Positions 24,101 through 35,069 of a DNA stretch of 64,000 bases are shown here, piece after piece. This stretch comes from Kuschelorhynchus macadamiae (taxonomy: Eukaryota > Arthropoda > Insecta > Coleoptera > Curculionidae), in contig JAUTXW010004472.1 in the NCBI GenBank assembly GCA_030620095.1, forward strand, positions 310,001 to 374,000. The letters run 5' to 3'. The translations under genes were made by a program, and so were the position numbers. Below the pieces are notes generated by a model. It had not been told where the DNA came from and did not search any database. It worked only from the letters and a program-made list of their open reading frames with translations. The first letter of the stretch is position 1; each line of letters begins with the position of its first letter.

Positions 24101-27100
24101 TTAATTTTTGCTACTGCTAGAAAAAAAACCGGTAAATATCGTTTACCCGGAACTTTCCTCGTTATGAATCTTTCTTTTTATTAGAAATAGCAAAATGTGA
24201 CCCAATTTAAGTCGGAAGATAGTCATTTAGTATGTATACAGGGCTATTCAGGCTCAGTGGCCCATTAGAAGTATCTATAGAACCAATGAATATATTACTT
24301 TGAAAATTTGACTCAGGCCATGAATATAAATTCTTTTTTTTAATATTTTAAATTGTGCGGTGTTGTCGCTTCTACCTTGAATCGGTGACAACATCCGTTT
24401 TCTAAATGGAATGTCCTGTATATTACTGCATTTTTGTATTATCCGGAACATTCTAAACACTTTGTGTGTTATGTTTCCTTTACCAAAATTTAACTGTTTT
24501 CGATAAAATGGTGCGTTTTGTATATTATTTTTTCAAACATTTATTTTGTGCACCTAATAAGTAATTCTTTTCAGGCTGTTTTTTAAAAATATATTTTTGG
24601 GCCGACATTTTTTTGCTACCTTGGATTCATACCACAATCTTACCAGTTCATTCCTATGTAACACTTGAAATTTGAGGTAAATTGGATAATTAGTTTTTTA
24701 GTAATAAATTTTTCACCTTTCACTAGGCCCTCATCTTGTTCTGCCATACTAGACTTTTACCAAAATATTACCAGGTTATCCCCATATGATCCTTAATGTT
24801 TGACCAAAATTTGCAGTCAATCGGGTAAGTAGTTTTTAAGCTATGCTGCGAATTGACAGACAGACAGACAAGCCAACGGAATTGACGAAATATAATCTAG
24901 GGACGCTAAAATCTGAAGACATGGTGGTGACTTCTTTCACGATTACAAATATTTTACTTAGCCGCCATTTAGTTTCTCCATTTTGAATTCCTACCACCAT
25001 TTTACCAGTTCATCTCTATACCATAATTAATTATTGCACAATTTGAGGTAAATTGGTTCAATAATTTTTAGTAGATAATAATTTTTTTAAGATTTAACTA
25101 GGCCGCCATATTGGATTTTTACCAAAATGCTACCAGTTTATCCCCTTATGACCCTTAATTTTTGACCAAAATTTAAAGTCAATCGGATAAGTAGTTTTTT
25201 AGCTGTGCCGCGAACAGGCAAACCGACGGAATTGAGAAAACATGTTTTTCGGCATCTAGGGACCCTAAAACGTAAAGATCTGACCACGATTTAAATACTT
25301 CCCTTTACGTGGAAAGTAATATGAGGGACTCATTGGACTCGGAATGACATTTAGAAAATTGTACAAAAGTTTGAAAATCATGCATAAACAAAGTTATTAA
25401 CGAATAATAGGAGTCTAGTTTTTTCAAATAACTCGGAAACTGTTAACATTTAAATAATTCTAAAAAAGGATTATTATATGAAATAGAGCTCAGCGCGGCA
25501 AGCGCTAAGCCCTTGCGATGTCCCAAAGCCGGCCCTAACAAGTAATTTTTTTACACTATTAAATGTTAATTTAAAATGATTGAATTGATGAATAATATCC
25601 CGCTGTTTTTATTGTTAATTAACAAATTGTTCTAGAGTTTTCGTTCATATTTCAAGTTGGATAATTGTTAAAGAAAACCAACTAAAATGTTTCGCTTCGT
25701 GGAGACTTTATTACAACTTTTTAATTGTTATAATCTATTGGTTATTAAATATTAAAGCTAACAAAATACTTTAATTCGTTAGGTCTTTCTTAGCTTCAAT
25801 AATAAATAAATAACGCATTTATTAGCAAATTGTACATTATAAAATAAATAAACAAAAATAATTAAATGTAGAGAAGTTTAGCTAGGGGCTGTTCTTCCAC
25901 TTAACCACAATCAATATCTAATAGTCATGTCACAATCTCATACAGTCTAGTTGAGACAAAGTCTTCGTGAAGCGATATAATTTTAGTGGCTTTTGTTTAA
26001 CAATTATCCGACTTGAAATCTAAATAAAAACTCTAAAAAATGTTCTTAATAAATAATGAACTTATTTTATGAAAAATCATGGAAAAAAATGTTTTCCACC
26101 AGAATGTTGTTCCTTTAAGTGTCTAGATAATACTATATTTTAAAAAAATTTTAAGTTAGTATTTAAATTTTAAAGTAAAATTTCTGGCCGGTTTTGTGGT
26201 ATCGTAACGGCTTAGCGTTCGCCGCCGCTCGGACCTCTATTATTTTCAAAATTAAATTAAAATTATTAACAACTTTAAGAACGCTTTTTAAAAATTCTTT
26301 AAATTTTAGCAGTTTTTGAGTTATTTGAAAAAACTAAACTGCTTTTTTAAAATCTTAATTTGTTAACAACTTTAAATTTTTTTATGTGCGAGTTTCAAAC
26401 TGTTACGGATTTTTTACTTCCCTCGTGAGAGTAAAGATTGTAGTCGTGAAAAATCCGAGATTTTTGCAGATCTTTACGTTTTAGGATACCTGAGCCCCGA
26501 AAAACATGTTTTCCAATTCCCGTCGGATTGTCGGTGTGTCTACATAGCTCAAAAACTACTTATCCGATTGACTTCAAATTTTGATTACAAATCAGGGGTT
26601 ATAAGAGAATGGAATGATGATATTCTAATGACGTAACAAAATGGCGGCCTGACAAATGTAAAAAAATCCTTATTAAGAAACTATTTATCGAATGGACCTT
26701 GAAATGACCTGCAAATAAGCACAACGATATAGTGTGATGTAGGGATAAACTGGTAAAATTTTTGTATAAATCCATTATGGTGGATCAAAATGACGGCCTA
26801 ATGAAATATTTAAAAATTAAATTCCAAAAAACTACTTATACAACTGACTTGAAAATTTGCACGCAAATCAAGTGTGCAACAGGGATAGACTGGTAAAATT
26901 GTAGTGCGAATCCTAATAAAAGGTTTAAATATTCTGTAAAATCCGGTTTCCCTTTTTTTATTGGAGGAAAATAATAAATAATGAGGAATCTTTTTGATGA
27001 TTCATCTTTTCGTACTTCCATTGCTTTGAAAGTTGGTTTGCCTGTGTGTGAACAACATATCTGCACTTGTATCTATGACTTACATAGGCCAATCTGCACA

Positions 27101-30100
27101 AAAAGTGCGGGACGTATGTCTAGACACACAATTTCCCCCAATTTCAAAACCGCCTGGAATCTTCTCGAAGCGATGGAAAGCCAGTGGATGGTATGACATT
27201 GGTTCCCTAGAAAGAAAGTAACCATACATACCCTTGCTGAATCTTACGTCAAACAAACATCTGAAAGAGCAGGTGATGCTGCACGTAGCGGAGAATTATA
27301 AAAACATCATAAATATGACGAGCTGAGCTGAGGTCCTTGAGGTAATGAGACAAAAAAGCTTCTTAATAAAATAAGCACAAAAATATCGTGTAAGGAAGCA
27401 AAAAGCTTCATTACCCAAATGATTAGCCTCGCTATTCAAAGAGGCAATGCGGCTTCTGTGTTAGAGACTATCGAGAATGAAACAGGTTTAGATGAAATTT
27501 CTTTTAGTATATATTTTGTATTAACAAAAAAATATAATGAGTAATGACTTTAGAGTAACGTGAGCCTGAATAGTAAGTCACTGATAAAAGTAATAGGTAC
27601 TTTTACTAGACCAAAAACATATTGATTATATATTAGTTGATGCAGAAAAAAGAATTAAAAATTCTTCTAAACCGTTCCACAAAAGAGATAATCATTCTTG
27701 AACCTAAGAAAAACATATTGATTATATATTAGTTGATGCAGTTCTCTCTCTTTTATAAAAAAAGAATTATATTTCTAAAATTCTTCAGCAAAAAAATAAA
27801 TCAAAAACGTTCTTAACACTGGTATCAGATCTTGCCAAGGCCAAATGACCTAAATGATTATTTTAATAATGTAAGCCCTCTGGTATTCGTTTCCTCCATC
27901 GAAAAATGTCGCTGATAGCTTTTTCTTAAGCCCTGTTAGCAGCATGGAACTATTGAAAGAAATGAATAATATCACAAGCAAATCTTCATGTAACACTAAT
28001 GGCCTATCAATTAGAATTACTTCCTGAACCCGCCGCTCCCAGTCATAGAGGCCCTTACAACACTAATAAATTAATCCTTTATAAAAGGCATATTCCTGAA
28101 TGCCTTAAAATAGCTAATTGTTCCTCCTCATAAAGGGGGAGAAAAAACTAACTCTTGCAACTATCGCTCAATTGCTCTACTACCAGGGCTATTAAAGATC
28201 ATTGAAAGGTTACTGAAGAATCATCTTATGCCATTTCTCCTTAAACATCACATAATATCCCAGATCAGTTCGGATTTTTACCTAACAAGTGCACCAGTAA
28301 CGCCATGTTCTCGTAGCTTAGCGTCGTCTACTTGTCCCTCAATAACAATCCACCTCACCGCCTCAGTTTTTAGTGACTATGCAAAGGCCTTTGACGGTGT
28401 TAGTCATGAAATTTTGATAAGCAAGCAGAATAGGCAACAATTTGTAAGGGCAAATGGTTCTAATTCTAAATGTAAATTGATTACAGGTGGAGTCCCTCAA
28501 GGTTCGGTCTTGGGACCTATTCTTTTTTATTATACATTAATGATATCATAAACCTAAAAATTAATGGAAAAATTTCCCTCTTTGCTGACGACACAAGCAT
28601 CACATAGAGTGATTTTGATACAATGGTTTTACATTCTAATATTTCCAACGACCTTGTTATGATTAATGTTTGGTCCGAATCCAATACTTTGCTTCAATGT
28701 GGATAAAACGGTGGCCTTATCTTATAAGGGGGCTTAACAACCACTTCAGCTACTTAACAGCAATATTAAATACGTTGAGTCGGTTAAATTCCTGGATTTG
28801 AATATAAATAACAACCTAAAATGATCTAAGAATATTGACACCTTACCTAAAAAACTTTCTACCGCCTGCTTTGTCATTCGATCAGTTTCAAAAGAACTGG
28901 ACGTGTCTTCTGCTAGACTTACTTATTTCTCTCTATTCGAATCCCATCCCCGTTATGGTCTTCCCTTTTGGAGCTGCTCTATCACCGAGCAATTGCTTAG
29001 TATTTTTGGGCTTCAAAATAATAGAGTTTACTGCCAATACTATATAAAAAAACATGAAATATTAACACTTCCTGCATTGTTATTTATTTTAGAAACCGTC
29101 TGTTTGATAAGAAAACACTTTCACGGAAAGGCCACAACACGCATATCCTACCAGAAACTCTAGGCGTGACATATACCTTCCCATTCCTTTCACAGAATTA
29201 ATAAAAAATCAATTATTTACAACGCAATAAAACTTTACAATCATTTTCCAGTACATTTAAAAGCTATCCCTATGTTAGCACTCACTCACACTATTTTGCA
29301 ACAAAAACCAAAGCATTCCTCATTGAAAGACCTCTTTTCTGCGTTAATAATTTTTCTAATGAATAAGTCTCATTAAAATGTTTTATATTTGTTTGTTTAC
29401 TTATATCTTTTTGGGTTTCATGTTCCAGCTGCAAGTATTTGAAAATCATTTTATAGGGGAATGAACTGATAGTCAATTAAAATAAATTATTTTGTTACGT
29501 ATTAAATTAAAGTCACACGTTTTCTTTTTCTTTAATACACTCTAATAACCATATTAGTTCAGTACCCTTTTTGTTTAACTTCACTTACTTTGCTTGTATA
29601 ACGAGAACAAAATAGAGTTTAAGGTCGCGTAATTTTAATTTCAATGTCTTCGAAATTATTCACCTCGCATATGTTATGTTTATTTCCTTATTATTAAGGT
29701 TACGGCAATGTTATGTCCTAACGAATGTTTCTTTTTTCGTGATGGTTTTATATCTATTATTATGTATATTTACAAAATATGAATTTGCGTTGACCTATCG
29801 AAAAATATGATTTTTTTTCGATTAATTTTTCGTTGTTTTGTTTTTTTTTTCTTTTAAGGTAAATTTCGCTTTCTCCATAACAATTGTAACAATTTTCCCG
29901 CGGTAATAAAGCATACTTTTGTTTGTTTGTTTCAAAGCATACAATTTAAGTTCTAATGTTTATATAATCATTTCCTACTAGATATAATAATTTTTGACGT
30001 CTAAAATAATTAATGTTTGTATGGACTGTGGTAAAAGACGTGCATATTTAAAGCCAGAGAAACTTAGACATTTTCAGAATTAGCTACAGAAGAAGAACAT

Positions 30101-33100
30101 TTTAGACAAATTGTTAGCCATAATTTCAATTATTTAGTTTTTTTAATTACATTTGGATTGAGGATAAAGCTGTATCCTTTAGTATTTTTAAGCACGACAG
30201 AAAAAGTTAAAAGGTTAAACAATCTTGCTACCTCGCCCTCATAATACAGTTCAAGATATTCTAACCCTCCTTTTTATAATTGTATTTTGAACATACAGGG
30301 TTTCTCAAATAACTTCTACAAATATACTTTTACTAGACATTTTTCGATATTGTTGATGTTTTTGTTACTGTATCATTATGTAAGGTTTTGTATCAGTTTT
30401 AGTCAAATTAATACTTTCTGATATCCTTTTCTGCGTATTCCAGGTGTTAAGAAGATCTTAAAAATATCGGTTTACAACGAATACACCAAAGCATATTCCG
30501 ACCACGAAAAACTAGAAATTCATCATTTCGATGACACTTGGATAACGTTTAATTTAACAACAGAAGTTGATAAAATATTACAAATGACTTCGAATAAAAA
30601 AGTTCTTAAAATTATCATAACCGTTTCGTCGTTTTATCATCAGTCGCTAAATAAACTGAAGTTATCTATTGTTCCTGTAATCGAAAAATTTGCCCATGAA
30701 CATGATTACCCTGTCTTGCTTCTGTCATATTCAACGGAAAGCGAACAGTTTAAGATGCGAGGTAAAGTTACTAGAGAGACGCAAATAACACACAGGAGAA
30801 ATCGACGAAATATTGAGGAAGATTACGAAGAGGAAACCAACAATATATGGAACGGTGATATTGTAAAGAAAAATATGAAAAAATACAAAAGGAATAACTG
30901 TAGGAGAAAACCATTATATGTCGACTTTTCAGAAATCAAATATGATTTGTGGATTGTTCAACCTACCGGCTATGACGTAAGTTAGAATTGTAAATAGTAT
31001 ATTACATAACAAGGGTTGACAGTGGTAGTTTTTAAACGAGGAGGTATTTAACATGAGGCGTTAGCTGAGTGTGCAAATCCTTCGAGCTTGAAATTGATAA
31101 ATTTGACACTGTATACTATTTTTCCTACGACAACTCAAAATTTTCAGTAGAATTATTATATTTTGTATGTTTGAACCCTACTGTTGGAAAAATTGTTTCA
31201 ACACTAGTGTTCAAAAAATTGTCACCCGTTACGTCAGCTGCGACACTGGCACAAGACTGTCGTGTTAAAAAGTATTTTTTAACACAACTGATCGTAGGAA
31301 AACGTACTATAACAGCATCATTGTTTTAGATACAATCAAGCAAGCAAATTATATTTTAATTGGTATATTATATAACCATCTTGAAAGGTTCATTATTTCA
31401 GCTAAAGCCCGAACCCAGGATTTAAACTTGGAAGACCGGCATGTATTATGTAACACCCTTAGTCATAACTTTTGACAGAACGCGATCGGCTAACTGGGGT
31501 GAGGATGGATTCAGTAGTGACGTAACTTAAAAATAAAATCTCTGAATCTAGTCCAATCAAAGAAATTCAAAACATATTCTTCATGTAATTTTAGTTGTTC
31601 TAATTTCTGAAATCAAAGCAGAAAAAAATGACTAATGAAATGAAATAACCAGGGATTTATAGCCTTACATTGAATTACAAATAAAATAAACACCACATAT
31701 AAATTTGGATTTTTTAGGCACCCTGTATAAATATTCATATTTTTTTAGGCCTTAATTATTTTTAGTACTAGAAAAGCGTTTTGTTAAAAGCAGCTTTGCA
31801 GCCCATAAGTGTATAAAAAAAACCGGCCCACACTAGAAGTGACACACACTGTTTTTGATCCGATTTTAAAAAATTTGTTTTCGCTGATAGAAAAATGTAT
31901 TTGGCTTAGATATTTTGATTTTGCCGTATGCACAAGAAAAAGAAAATATCTGTTAACAAAATGGGCGGAAAATCGAATACGCACTTTTGTTCAGCATCTT
32001 TCATACATTCAAAATAGATTTTGATTCAAATAATAGCTGAACCTCTTTTGAAAATTTCATATTGAAAAAAAATCACAAATTTCTACCATTCTATCTGCCC
32101 GCTCTATAATTAATATTTTGTAAGAAGGAAAAAATGATCACATATTTTCCACTCCGCCACATCAATCCCCACGCGGGAATAATGTTTACCCCTACAATTT
32201 TTAATTAGAGCGTATTAAATTGTTTTCTCAACGACCGTTTATTTTATATTTGGTATATTATTTACTAAGAGATCGCATTTTAAATGTAATAAATAAAATG
32301 TTAAACCTACTGTATGTATTTCATTTATTAAAAATTAAAATTGACCTTCACTAACTTCTATAAAATAATTAAGATTATGTTGTTAGTTGTAGCACTTATT
32401 TAAAATTCATTGTTACAACACGTCCAGTTAATCGGATCGAGTACTATAAATTTTAAGTTTGAATGTCCTCACAGAATCAGTCCAGTGGGGACAAATCCGT
32501 TGATCGTACAGGCTACTGAAGGGGCTTCCTTCTGCCAATCCAACGACGAATGTGTCTCAATTGTTATTGAAAGCTTTTGATTGATTTCATCTGACCAGCA
32601 TTGGCTGTTGTACCTATTTTCCTTTCGATTAAAGAAAAATATACATTTGTCCGAAAAGCATGGGTTAAAGATTTCAATTTTCATCCTTTTATTTCGATTG
32701 CAAGGTCGATTTTATAAAGATGAAACCAAACACCGATTACAATCAAAGAGCCCCTAAATAGATCCTAACTTTGTCTAGTACTCAATAGTGTTGGGCTCCA
32801 TCGAGAGATTTCCTCGTAGCTTAACGTGCAGAGTTGCCAGTCCGCGACACACAGCTTTCGGACCTGCTCTGCTGTTTAAATTCATTTATACGTCGGTTTT
32901 TCACTATTTGTCTTTTTAAAACAATTTAACAAGTATACTTAAATCATGCTATTGGTAACACTGAGCCAAATATTATTGCGTGCATTCTACTGTTACTATT
33001 AAACGGCGACACAAGCGACTAAATGTGGCGAATTTACAAAACTACGTGATAGACTTATAAGACTTTATTATTCTGTGAATGGCTATTACGACTTATCCCT

Positions 33101-34918
33101 GATAATGGTGCACACTTACTAATATTCAGTGTTAGATAAACGTTAAGATGACTTAAAACTGCTATTTTAGTCGTTTCATTCTGCAAATCTGGCCACTAAC
33201 TATAATGCATACATTCAATTTACATTTTTGTCAAGGTGTGTTGTTTTTATAAAATAATTTGATCATCGTTTGTCTCAGTATGTAAATAAACCATCTTTTT
33301 AAATTAAATCAAAAAGTTAAAACGCTTGAAATAACAAAAAAATACACATTTTTCGTAAATTTAGAAAAAGGACTTATAGGGCCAGGGGCGTTAAATAATT
33401 AGAGGCTCCTGAGCTTCGCACGACTGCCGCATGTGGGCCTAGGACAATTCAATAGTAAATTCCCGCAAAACCCGCGCCACCTCTGTGACACTCTCGCCCC
33501 ACCCTTAATTCTGGCCCTAATCTGTAATCAGCAGAAAATCTATTTAAAATTGTTTTGTCAATTTCGGTTTGATTTTATTAAAGTTCTAAGAATACAATTT
33601 TATTAATACGAAAAGTTTTGTGTGCAAAGACTAACAACTGCTTCTTTTAAGTTTCCAGTACGATTTGTCAGTATCTAAATCCTTCTATTCTCGCCAACTG
33701 GGGGAGTTGATAATCAGGGATGGAAAATATTATGTGGTAAAGGTAATCTCCCTCGAAAATATACCAAACTATATGCAGAGTGACAACTAAAGTGATAACC
33801 AAATAAAAAAAATAGAGTTCCCCCAAAATCTGAAAAATTATTTTAGAATCATTTTGCATACATATTATGTATGAAAACAATTTCAGTTTTTCATTTACAT
33901 GTTAGAAAATGTTGCAGTTATGACTTGTTTTCAAACATTATGAATACATATCATGTACGGAAACAATTTCAGTTTTTCATTTAAATAAAATGTTGCAGTT
34001 ATCACTTGTTTTCAAAAATTATGACCGATTTTTTAATATCAAAAACCTAAAAATGGAAATTAGATAAACGTACTTCAGATATGTATACAGGGTGTTACAA
34101 ATTCCCCGCGAAGAAAGGATGACCGGATTTTGCTGTTTTAGATTTTCTAAGTTATATAAAGTTAAAGAAGAACCCCGACTTACAAATAACTGAGAACAAT
34201 AAAATCCAGGCACCCTTATTTCGAATGAAAGCTGTATACACATTGAGAAATGCGTGACTTTTAGTAAATTTCGTTTATTCAGTAATTACTGGTATATTGC
34301 GTTATTTAGCTTTCTTGTATTAAAAAAATAGGTAAAAAGTCATATTTTTCGAATTTGATAAAATAAAAATCTGAAATTGTTTTTACAAAAGTGTCTTAGT
34401 GAATAGAATAATACCATTGTGAAGGTGCTCTAACTTGGGTTTGCTTTTAATAACGACTTTAATGTGGCAAAAAAATGGTAAGGCAAAAAGCATCTAAGCT
34501 AAAATGTACAAAAATTTAAAAACTAGATAAAGTTTTCCTATCCTATCAACGAAAACAAGGTTTTTACATATCGAAATAAAATTAACAAAGTTACAAGTTA
34601 CACTTTCGTAAAAAAAACTGGTCTCTCACTTTGAGATTAGACCGGTGTTTTATATAAACCTTAAATTTAAAAATTATTTTTTAGGCTTATCAATGCCAAG
34701 GAAGATGTTTTTATCCAGTAGCTGAACATCTGAGTCCTACAAAACATGCCATTATGCAAGCTCTTGTCCATAGCGTTTACCCTTCCAGGGCATCCAGATC
34801 TTGTTGTGTTCCGACACTTCTTGATTCAATCTCTATTTTATATGTAGATGATAAAGGTGTATTAACTTACAGATATGCATATAAGGACATGGTCGTTTTG
34901 GAATGTGGATGTAGATGA
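20851..34918 (+). CDS. BMP10: BMP9/10-like TGF-beta family ligand, four coding exons
   Basis: Secreted growth factor precursor of the BMP9/10 subfamily, acting outside the cell on BMP receptors. Coding exons are 20851-21166, 22300-22449, 30444-30976 and 34685-34918. All introns are GT-AG and the joined frame is 410 codons plus stop. Residues 2-23 are strongly hydrophobic (signal peptide). Residues about 34-273 form the prodomain, with N-glycosylation motifs at N30 and N54. A furin-type RNRR motif at 274-277 would release a mature chain of 133 residues. All seven knot cysteines are present (308, 337, 341, 373, 374, 407, 409), including the inter-chain one, and the chain ends CGCR. Segments such as AEHLSPTKHAIMQALVH and DSISILY closely match the vertebrate BMP10 knot, which is why I place it there rather than in dpp or gbb. 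The ATG is the first in frame; a stop lies 18 bases upstream, and a possible acceptor at 20848-20849 allows a 5' noncoding exon. No disabling change is seen. Confidence 0.93.
21167..22299 (+). other. BMP9/10-like intron 1
   Basis: 1133 bases from GTAAAT to TTTCTAG. I see no further exon. It contains a CACCCTGTGTAT motif near 21660 of the kind found at the ends of foldback elements elsewhere in the window. The rest is unremarkable AT-rich sequence. Confidence 0.75.
22300..22449 (+). CDS. BMP10: BMP9/10-like, coding exon 2 (prodomain)
   Basis: A 150-base exon between TTTCTAG acceptor and ATAG/GTGCGT donor, too short for a simple ORF search. It encodes residues 106-155 in the phase needed on both sides. 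The segment ELSEHHLLIFDIP resembles the first beta strands of TGF-beta prodomains, and the exon ends in acidic and lysine-rich sequence leading to the next strand. Confidence 0.85.
23390..23445 (+). repeat. Degenerate TTAGG-like run
   Basis: About six TTAGG or GGTTAGG units with interruptions, in intron 2. TTAGG is the usual insect telomere unit. Such runs are also common as dispersed simple repeats. Confidence 0.6.
24120..25320 (+). repeat. GCCGCC-unit composite repeat, left arm of the giant inverted repeat
   Basis: Starts AACCGGTAAATATCG and CCCGGAACTTTCCTCG, the common left terminus of this family. It then has units with GCCGCCATTTAGTTTC and GCCGCCATATTGG, twice the block with GACAGACAGACAAGCC or AAACCGACGGAATTGAG, and ends near AATACTTCCCTTTACG. 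Confidence 0.8.
25340..26400. repeat. Inner foldback of the BMP intron 2 palindrome
   Basis: Two arms pair as imperfect inverted repeats. CTAGTTTTTTCAAATAACTC on the left faces its complement near 26320. GCGGCAAGCGCTAAGCCCTT faces AACGGCTTAGCGTTCGCCGC. TTTCAAGTTGGATAATTGTT near 25655 faces AACAATTATCCGACTTGAAA near 26000. The centre lies around 25850. Confidence 0.8.
26405..26975 (-). repeat. GCCGCC-unit composite repeat, right arm of the giant inverted repeat
   Basis: Reverse-orientation copy starting TTTACTTCCCTCGTGAGAG, then TTTTGCAGATCTTTACG, CCGTCGGATTGTCGG and units with AAATGGCGGCC. It ends in GGAGGAAAATAATAAATAAT, directly against the retroelement remnant. Confidence 0.8.
26981..27500 (+). 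pseudogene. Retroelement ORF2 C-terminal remnant
   Basis: The first frame carries SSFRTSIALKVGLPVCEQHI and KSAGRMSRHTISPN. The next frame has KASGWYDIGSLERK. Then LAESYVKQTSERAGDAARSG, KYDELS, and near the end ISLAIQRGNAASVLETIE. This series is a recurring C-terminal block downstream of reverse transcriptases in many animal retroelements. It is frameshifted and lacks the RT itself. It abuts the composite repeat at 26975. Confidence 0.65.
27613..27741 (+). repeat. 33-base direct repeat, two copies 96 bases apart
   Basis: 27613-27645 and 27709-27741 both read AAAAACATATTGATTATATA and onward to TTGATGCAG without a mismatch seen. Lies between two retroelement remnants. Confidence 0.85.
27840..29365 (+). 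pseudogene. Non-LTR (Jockey-like) reverse transcriptase remnant
   Basis: Shifted frames in order give PPHKGGEKTNSCNYRSIALL, IIERLLKNHLMPFLLKHHI, VFSDYAKAFDGVSHEIL, GGVPQGSVLGPILF, YINDIINLKINGK and SLFADDTSIT. The C-terminal tail reads RRDIYLPIPFTELIKNQLF. The RT catalytic FADD motif is kept, but many stops and frameshifts are present. It sits in BMP intron 2 on the gene's sense strand. Its 5' part (endonuclease) is missing. Confidence 0.88.
30444..30976 (+). CDS. BMP10: BMP9/10-like, coding exon 3 (prodomain end, furin site, first cysteine)
   Basis: Acceptor ATTCCAG at 30443, donor TATGAC/GTAAGT at 30976/30977. It encodes residues 156-333: prodomain strands with the FDDTWITFNLT segment, the arginine cluster RRNRR at 273-277, an acidic linker, then the first knot cysteine in NNCRRKPLYVDF and DLWIVQPTGYD. 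The exon boundary falls just before the second knot cysteine, at phase 0. Confidence 0.92.
32469..32684 (-). pseudogene. Possible mariner/Tc-type transposase scrap
   Basis: A short minus-strand frame, PCFSDKCIFFFNRKENRYN then QCWSD, resembles the F.DE..F...G..NR.N.R.W block around a catalytic aspartate, but the key DE is DK. Lies in BMP intron 3. Weak on its own. Confidence 0.35.
33377..33521. mobile_element. Short TIR element, TAGGGCCAG ends
   Basis: TAGGGCCAG at the left and CTGGCCCTA at the right bound a GC-richer insert of about 145 bases within intron 3. Noncoding. Confidence 0.5.
33861..34021 (+). repeat. 86-base imperfect tandem duplication
   Basis: Two copies share AACAATTTCAGTTTTTCATTT and ATGTTGCAGTTAT.ACTTGTTTTC, offset 86 bases. 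Confidence 0.8.
34685..34918 (+). CDS. BMP10: BMP9/10-like, coding exon 4 (cystine-knot C terminus)
   Basis: Follows a poly-T tract and TTTAG acceptor. It encodes residues 334-410 and holds six of the seven knot cysteines (YQCQGRC, SCC, ECGCR) and then TGA. No frameshift or stop interrupts it. This exon carries the strongest subfamily signal, PVAEHLSPTKHAI. Confidence 0.94.
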   Translation, partial: AYQCQGRCFYPVAEHLSPTKHAIMQALVHSVYPSRASRSCCVPTLLDSISILYVDDKGVLTYRYAYKDMVVLECGCR

Positions 34919-34932
34919 AAGATTTTATAATT

Positions 34933-34945
34933 ATTTATTTATTTA
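34933..34945 (+). promoter_or_regulatory. Possible AU-rich element in the BMP 3' UTR
   Basis: Three overlapping ATTTA pentamers start 15 bases after the stop codon. AU-rich elements shorten mRNA half-life in many growth-factor transcripts. In such AT-rich DNA this could be chance. No clear AATAAA lies close by; the nearest is around 35630, inside a LINE remnant. Confidence 0.3.
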
Positions 34946-35069
34946 CTTTTTTTATTTTAACAATATACGGGATATCCCAATTTACAATTCCTATCCATAT
35001 ATAAATAATAACAACCTCTTAATAACTTCACATCTATTAATATTCACAACATATCATAATACAGAATAG

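Larger units (their letters stand above)
22450..30443 (+). other. BMP9/10-like intron 2, filled with repeats
   Basis: About 8.0 kb from GTGCGT to TTCCAG. In order it holds AT-rich single-copy-looking sequence, a TTAGG-like run near 23400, the large inverted repeat of 24120-26975, a retroelement C-terminal remnant at 26981-27500, a 33-base direct repeat, and a reverse transcriptase remnant at 27840-29365. The last kilobase before exon 3 shows no recognisable element. Confidence 0.75.
30977..34684 (+). other. BMP9/10-like intron 3
   Basis: About 3.7 kb from GTAAGT to TTTAG. It holds a possible mariner-type transposase scrap on the minus strand (32469-32684), a small TIR element (33377-33521), an 86-base imperfect tandem duplication (33861-34021), and a CAGGGTGTTACAAATTCC motif near 34089 matching the termini of the foldback at 41343-42170. 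Confidence 0.7.

Noticed and set aside
31069..31329. 86-codon frame in BMP intron 3
   Set aside because: Opens without ATG, lacks splice sites that fit the gene and would disrupt the exon 3 to exon 4 junction, which is perfect without it.
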